From Verrucomicrobiaceae bacterium (GTDB lineage Bacteria; Verrucomicrobiota; Verrucomicrobiia; Verrucomicrobiales; Verrucomicrobiaceae): a stretch of DNA of 64,000 bases. The notes under the pieces are model-generated. The model was given only the letters and a program-made list of their open reading frames with translations, ran no database searches and was not told the DNA's origin. How positions within the stretch are numbered: the stretch's first letter is position 1; each line of letters begins with the position of its first letter. The translations under genes were made by a program, and so were the position numbers. The DNA lies in NCBI GenBank assembly GCA_016713035.1, contig JADJPW010000009.1, forward strand, positions 310,001 to 374,000, given 5' to 3'. Shown here in pieces: positions 61,462 to 64,000 of the stretch.

Positions 61462-64000
61462 TTAGCCCACGAACTGTGCAAAGACCTGCCACAGCCCAGT
61501 GACGCTCAGAGCACTGACGAGCCAATACAGCGCCTCCATGACGGGTTGCTTGCCAAAGGGCATAAAAGCACCCTCAGAGAGCGATTCATACTCCGTATGC
61601 AAGCGGGCGGCGGCGGGATTCTCCGCCAGCGGTGAATAGCTGCGGTCGAGATTTTTGATGGCCTTCTCACGCAGGCGCTGTGCGGCGATATGGACGCGGG
61701 AATGCGCCGGTGAAGACGAGGGAGAGGGTGAGTACAAAAGCCGCTCCGAGATGGATCGGCACCTGCCACACATCAAAGAAATCCAGCCGCGCCAGCAGCA
61801 GGATAGCTAGGACATAAAAGGGCAGCGCTGTGAGCCGCCCGAGATCACGCGTCCAGTCCATGACCATGCGTAGATCGAGGAAATCACACACCTGATCGCT
61901 CATAGAGCCCTGTTTGAGATGCGGGGCTAGTTGAGCATCTGGCCAGTCGCTTTTGCCGCGCCTGATCCAGTGGATGAAGATGCGATTCAGCCACAGCGTG
62001 TCAAAGACGAGCATGCCCAGCCAGATGAAGGCTGCCGCGCTCCAGAACTCTAGCCCCTCACACAGCGCACGAGTCTCTGCGCCACGCACGGGCATGGGTG
62101 GCAGCGGGTAGATGCGGCGCAGCTCCATCATGCCCCAGCAGATCACGGCGGTGATGGCCGCAGCTCGCAGCAGACGGCAGGGCATGCGGCTACTCTGACG
62201 GAAGGCGGACCAGAGCAGCGCGGGATTGACGCCTTTGCGGTCTTCAAAGGCGAAATTCGCATCGCGGCCAGAGCTGCGCACGATATTCGGGATGTTCCAG
62301 AAGAGCACGAGGCCCTCTGCGAGCCGTTTGGCACGCTGGAGCAGTGTTTGGGGCGGTTTTTTGCCTACTTGCTCGTTTGGCTCATGCGGGAAGTATTTTC
62401 GCTTCAGCCTGCCTTCTCCGTGCCAGATGATGCCGAGCGCTTTGAGGATCAAATAGAGCGAAATGCCCACGGCGGCGAGATTCAGCATGAGAAACGGCCA
62501 GGAGCTCACTCCCTCCATGTGTGAGAGGGGCTCACCACCCATGCGCTGCTTTGTCCACAGCCGGTAGCCGAGTAAAATGGCCCCTGTGAGGATGAGCGGT
62601 GCCCACACAGGATTGAGCACGATCTCGTAGAGGCGGTATTTGAGCCAACTGCGGAACCGCGTCTGCTCTAGGCTGGCGAGTCGCTCACCGGCCATGAGGC
62701 GCAGCGCGGGGATGTTGCTGAGAATCAGCCAGATGAGGAAGCTGATGCTCACCAGCGCCACGAGATACCAAAAGAAGCCCGCAGCCTCCACACGGCTCCA
62801 GAACGGCACGACGGCGCTCGCATCTGGATGGAGGCGCTGCCGCGGATCATCGAGCCGAGTATCCCCAAAGACGGGTGGCGGGAGGGAGAGATCCACTGGC
62901 TGCTCGCGGCCGATTTCAAAGAGACGCACGCTTTGCATACGCTGCTGCATCTGCACGCTGCTGTCTTCATCGAGCAGGGCGATTTGCTGGATGAACTCGG
63001 GTGCTTGCTTGCCGAGTGTGGCGGCGAGTGTGCCTGCATAGACGGCGGTCTGGTAACTATCGCGGAAGGGCGGCTTCCCCGCCTGCCAGCGCTCGCCCAG
63101 ACGCAGATCAAAGGGCGAGGCGACGATGAGATTGCGCGTGGAGGGCAGCTCCGCATGCTCCCAGAGCCAGGTATCGAGATTGTTGGTGAAAAACAGCGAC
63201 TCTGGCAGATGCGGCTTCAATGCGCGGAGGATGACCAGCTTGTCATACACATCCCCGCCGAGAACGCCTATGGCGACGATGCCGGGCAGATTCTGGCGCT
63301 GACGCTCGCGGTGGAGTTCTTCGAGCTGGGAGGCGAGTCGGCGCAGCGCATCGAGCTGCTGGATGCCACGCGGCTCCTCGGCGGCTGCAGCGGCAGAGCG
63401 TGCATCACTCTTGCTAGCGCTGGCGCTGGTTTTATCCGATGGGGCATCCGCTGCGGCGCTGAATCGGCCATCCAGGCCGCGTGTGAAGCTGGTCCAGTGC
63501 CAGCGGCCACCAGGTTGATTGAGCGCATTGCCACCGAGCTTGCCCGATGTGGCGGCGAGGAAGCTCAGGGGCAGCTCACGGCCGTAACCGGTGTCGTATT
63601 CAGAGATGAGCACGATGTCGCCTTTCTTCAGATCGCTCTTGGCCGAGTCGGCAGGTGAGAGATCGACTCCGCGCCGCGTGAGCTCATCGACGAGGGCCTG
63701 GGCGACATAATCATCCCCCAGCGGGATGCGCAGAAAGGAGTCCGCCTGCTCATGCGCTGCGAGTGCATTGCTCATGAGCGAGGTGATGCGCTGCTCATCC
63801 TGGGCGGCGGTGCTGTCTCGTAAGCGCGGGATTTCTGCCGTGCGCAGGAGGCCCGCCGCAGAGGCTGTGGCATAGGGTGAAAACATGCGCACGGGATGCG
63901 GCCAGAGTCGCTCAGTGAGTGCGACGGGGCCCTTTTGCTGCTGATCGTCGAGCAGATAGGCTTCCTTGAGGAAGGTGGACAGTTTGTCGCTGCTATTGGG
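61462..64000 (-). pseudogene. Large multi-pass membrane protein, 5' end beyond the window and one apparent frameshift near 61700
   Basis: The frame is open from base 64000 to a stop at 61667 and ends in an incongruous 'GAFPRPYRRTAPA'. Shifting one base at a C3 run (61698-61700, minus strand CCC) instead gives 'GAFRVHIAAQRLREKAIKN' and continues with 'LDRSYSPLAENPAAARLHTEYESL' and 'VMEALYWLVSALSVTGLWQVF' to the stop at 61462. So the true C-terminus is probably 61462. The N-terminal half (to about 350 residues) has an unrecognised alpha/beta domain ('GIVAIGVLGGDVYDKLVILRAL', 'SLFFTNNLDTWLW'). About eight membrane segments follow ('FFWYLVALVSISFLIWLILS', 'WAPLILTGAILLGYRLW', 'WPFLMLNLAAVGISLYLIL', 'FWSAAAFIWLGMLVFDTLW'). 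No function is claimed. Confidence 0.7.

Overview
The window looks like chromosomal DNA of a Verrucomicrobiota bacterium (Verrucomicrobiales/Prosthecobacter-like; inferred from gene content, not from a marker-gene tree). Pointers are two Tat-exported DUF1501 proteins, a Planctomycete-type cytochrome c/DUF1549/DUF1553 giant, a DUF5722-like secreted protein, a Tat-exported Gfo/Idh/MocA oxidoreductase, a sialate O-acetylesterase-like esterase, an FAD oxidoreductase with S-layer-homology-like repeats, a secreted FN3 protein with a 'DPDADG..NLLEYAL' tail, and several REP-associated tyrosine transposases (RAYTs). The DNA is GC-rich, most starts lack a strong Shine-Dalgarno, and no tRNA, rRNA, CRISPR or prophage was seen.

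Layout. 1-13 kb: the N-terminal part of a DUF5722-like protein (-), transketolase with a clear terminator, RAYT copy 1 (-), M32 carboxypeptidase, nadC, PSCyt1/DUF1549/DUF1553 protein, an outer-membrane barrel candidate (-) and a Gfo/Idh/MocA oxidoreductase. 12.6-15.1 kb: a PIN toxin-antitoxin pair, a small ORF and a DUF1501 protein. 15.4-18.8 kb: a membrane-anchored kinase-like protein with an extracytoplasmic discoidin-like domain, followed by an RDD protein and a convergent MFS transporter. 18.8-23.3 kb: lutA and a lutB-lutC fusion (lactate oxidation), separated by an odd homopolymer-rich spacer, plus an OprP-like porin. 23.4-26.9 kb: a compact cbb3 oxidase operon (ccoS-like, ccoN-ccoO fusion, ccoQ-like, single-haem ccoP) behind a CRP/FNR-like palindrome. 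27-31.5 kb: DUF1501, aroC, a DUF2233 protein, and a three-gene antitoxin/antitoxin/PIN cluster. 31.5-41 kb: DUF255/YyaL, formate-THF ligase, a giant FN3-cyclophilin secreted protein, an M23 peptidase and a lipoprotein. 40.5-43.8 kb: apt and glnD. 43.8-54.3 kb: a Tat protein gene interrupted by in-frame TGA, a NUDIX hydrolase, MFS, RAYT copy 2, SGNH hydrolase, a frameshifted polyprenyl synthase, sialate esterase, a diacylglycerol-kinase family protein and bioA. 54.4-64 kb: RAYT copy 3, ilvE, an ABC ATPase, a PEP-hydrolase-like TIM barrel divergent from an AraC regulator, the FAD/SLH oxidoreductase and a large membrane protein that runs off the right edge.

Functionally the window is mostly core metabolism (pentose phosphate, NAD, chorismate, one-carbon, purine salvage, nitrogen signalling, isoprenoid, biotin, branched-chain amino acids) with aerobic or microaerobic respiration (lactate oxidation feeding a high-affinity cbb3 oxidase) and a secreted or surface polymer-handling layer. 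Four genes' worth of reading-frame breaks or suspicious tracts (50885 and 50741 G-runs, 61698 C-run, TGA at 44263, C20/A24 tracts near 21.2 kb) suggest either residual consensus errors in the assembly or recent decay. They should be resolved with reads before being interpreted biologically.
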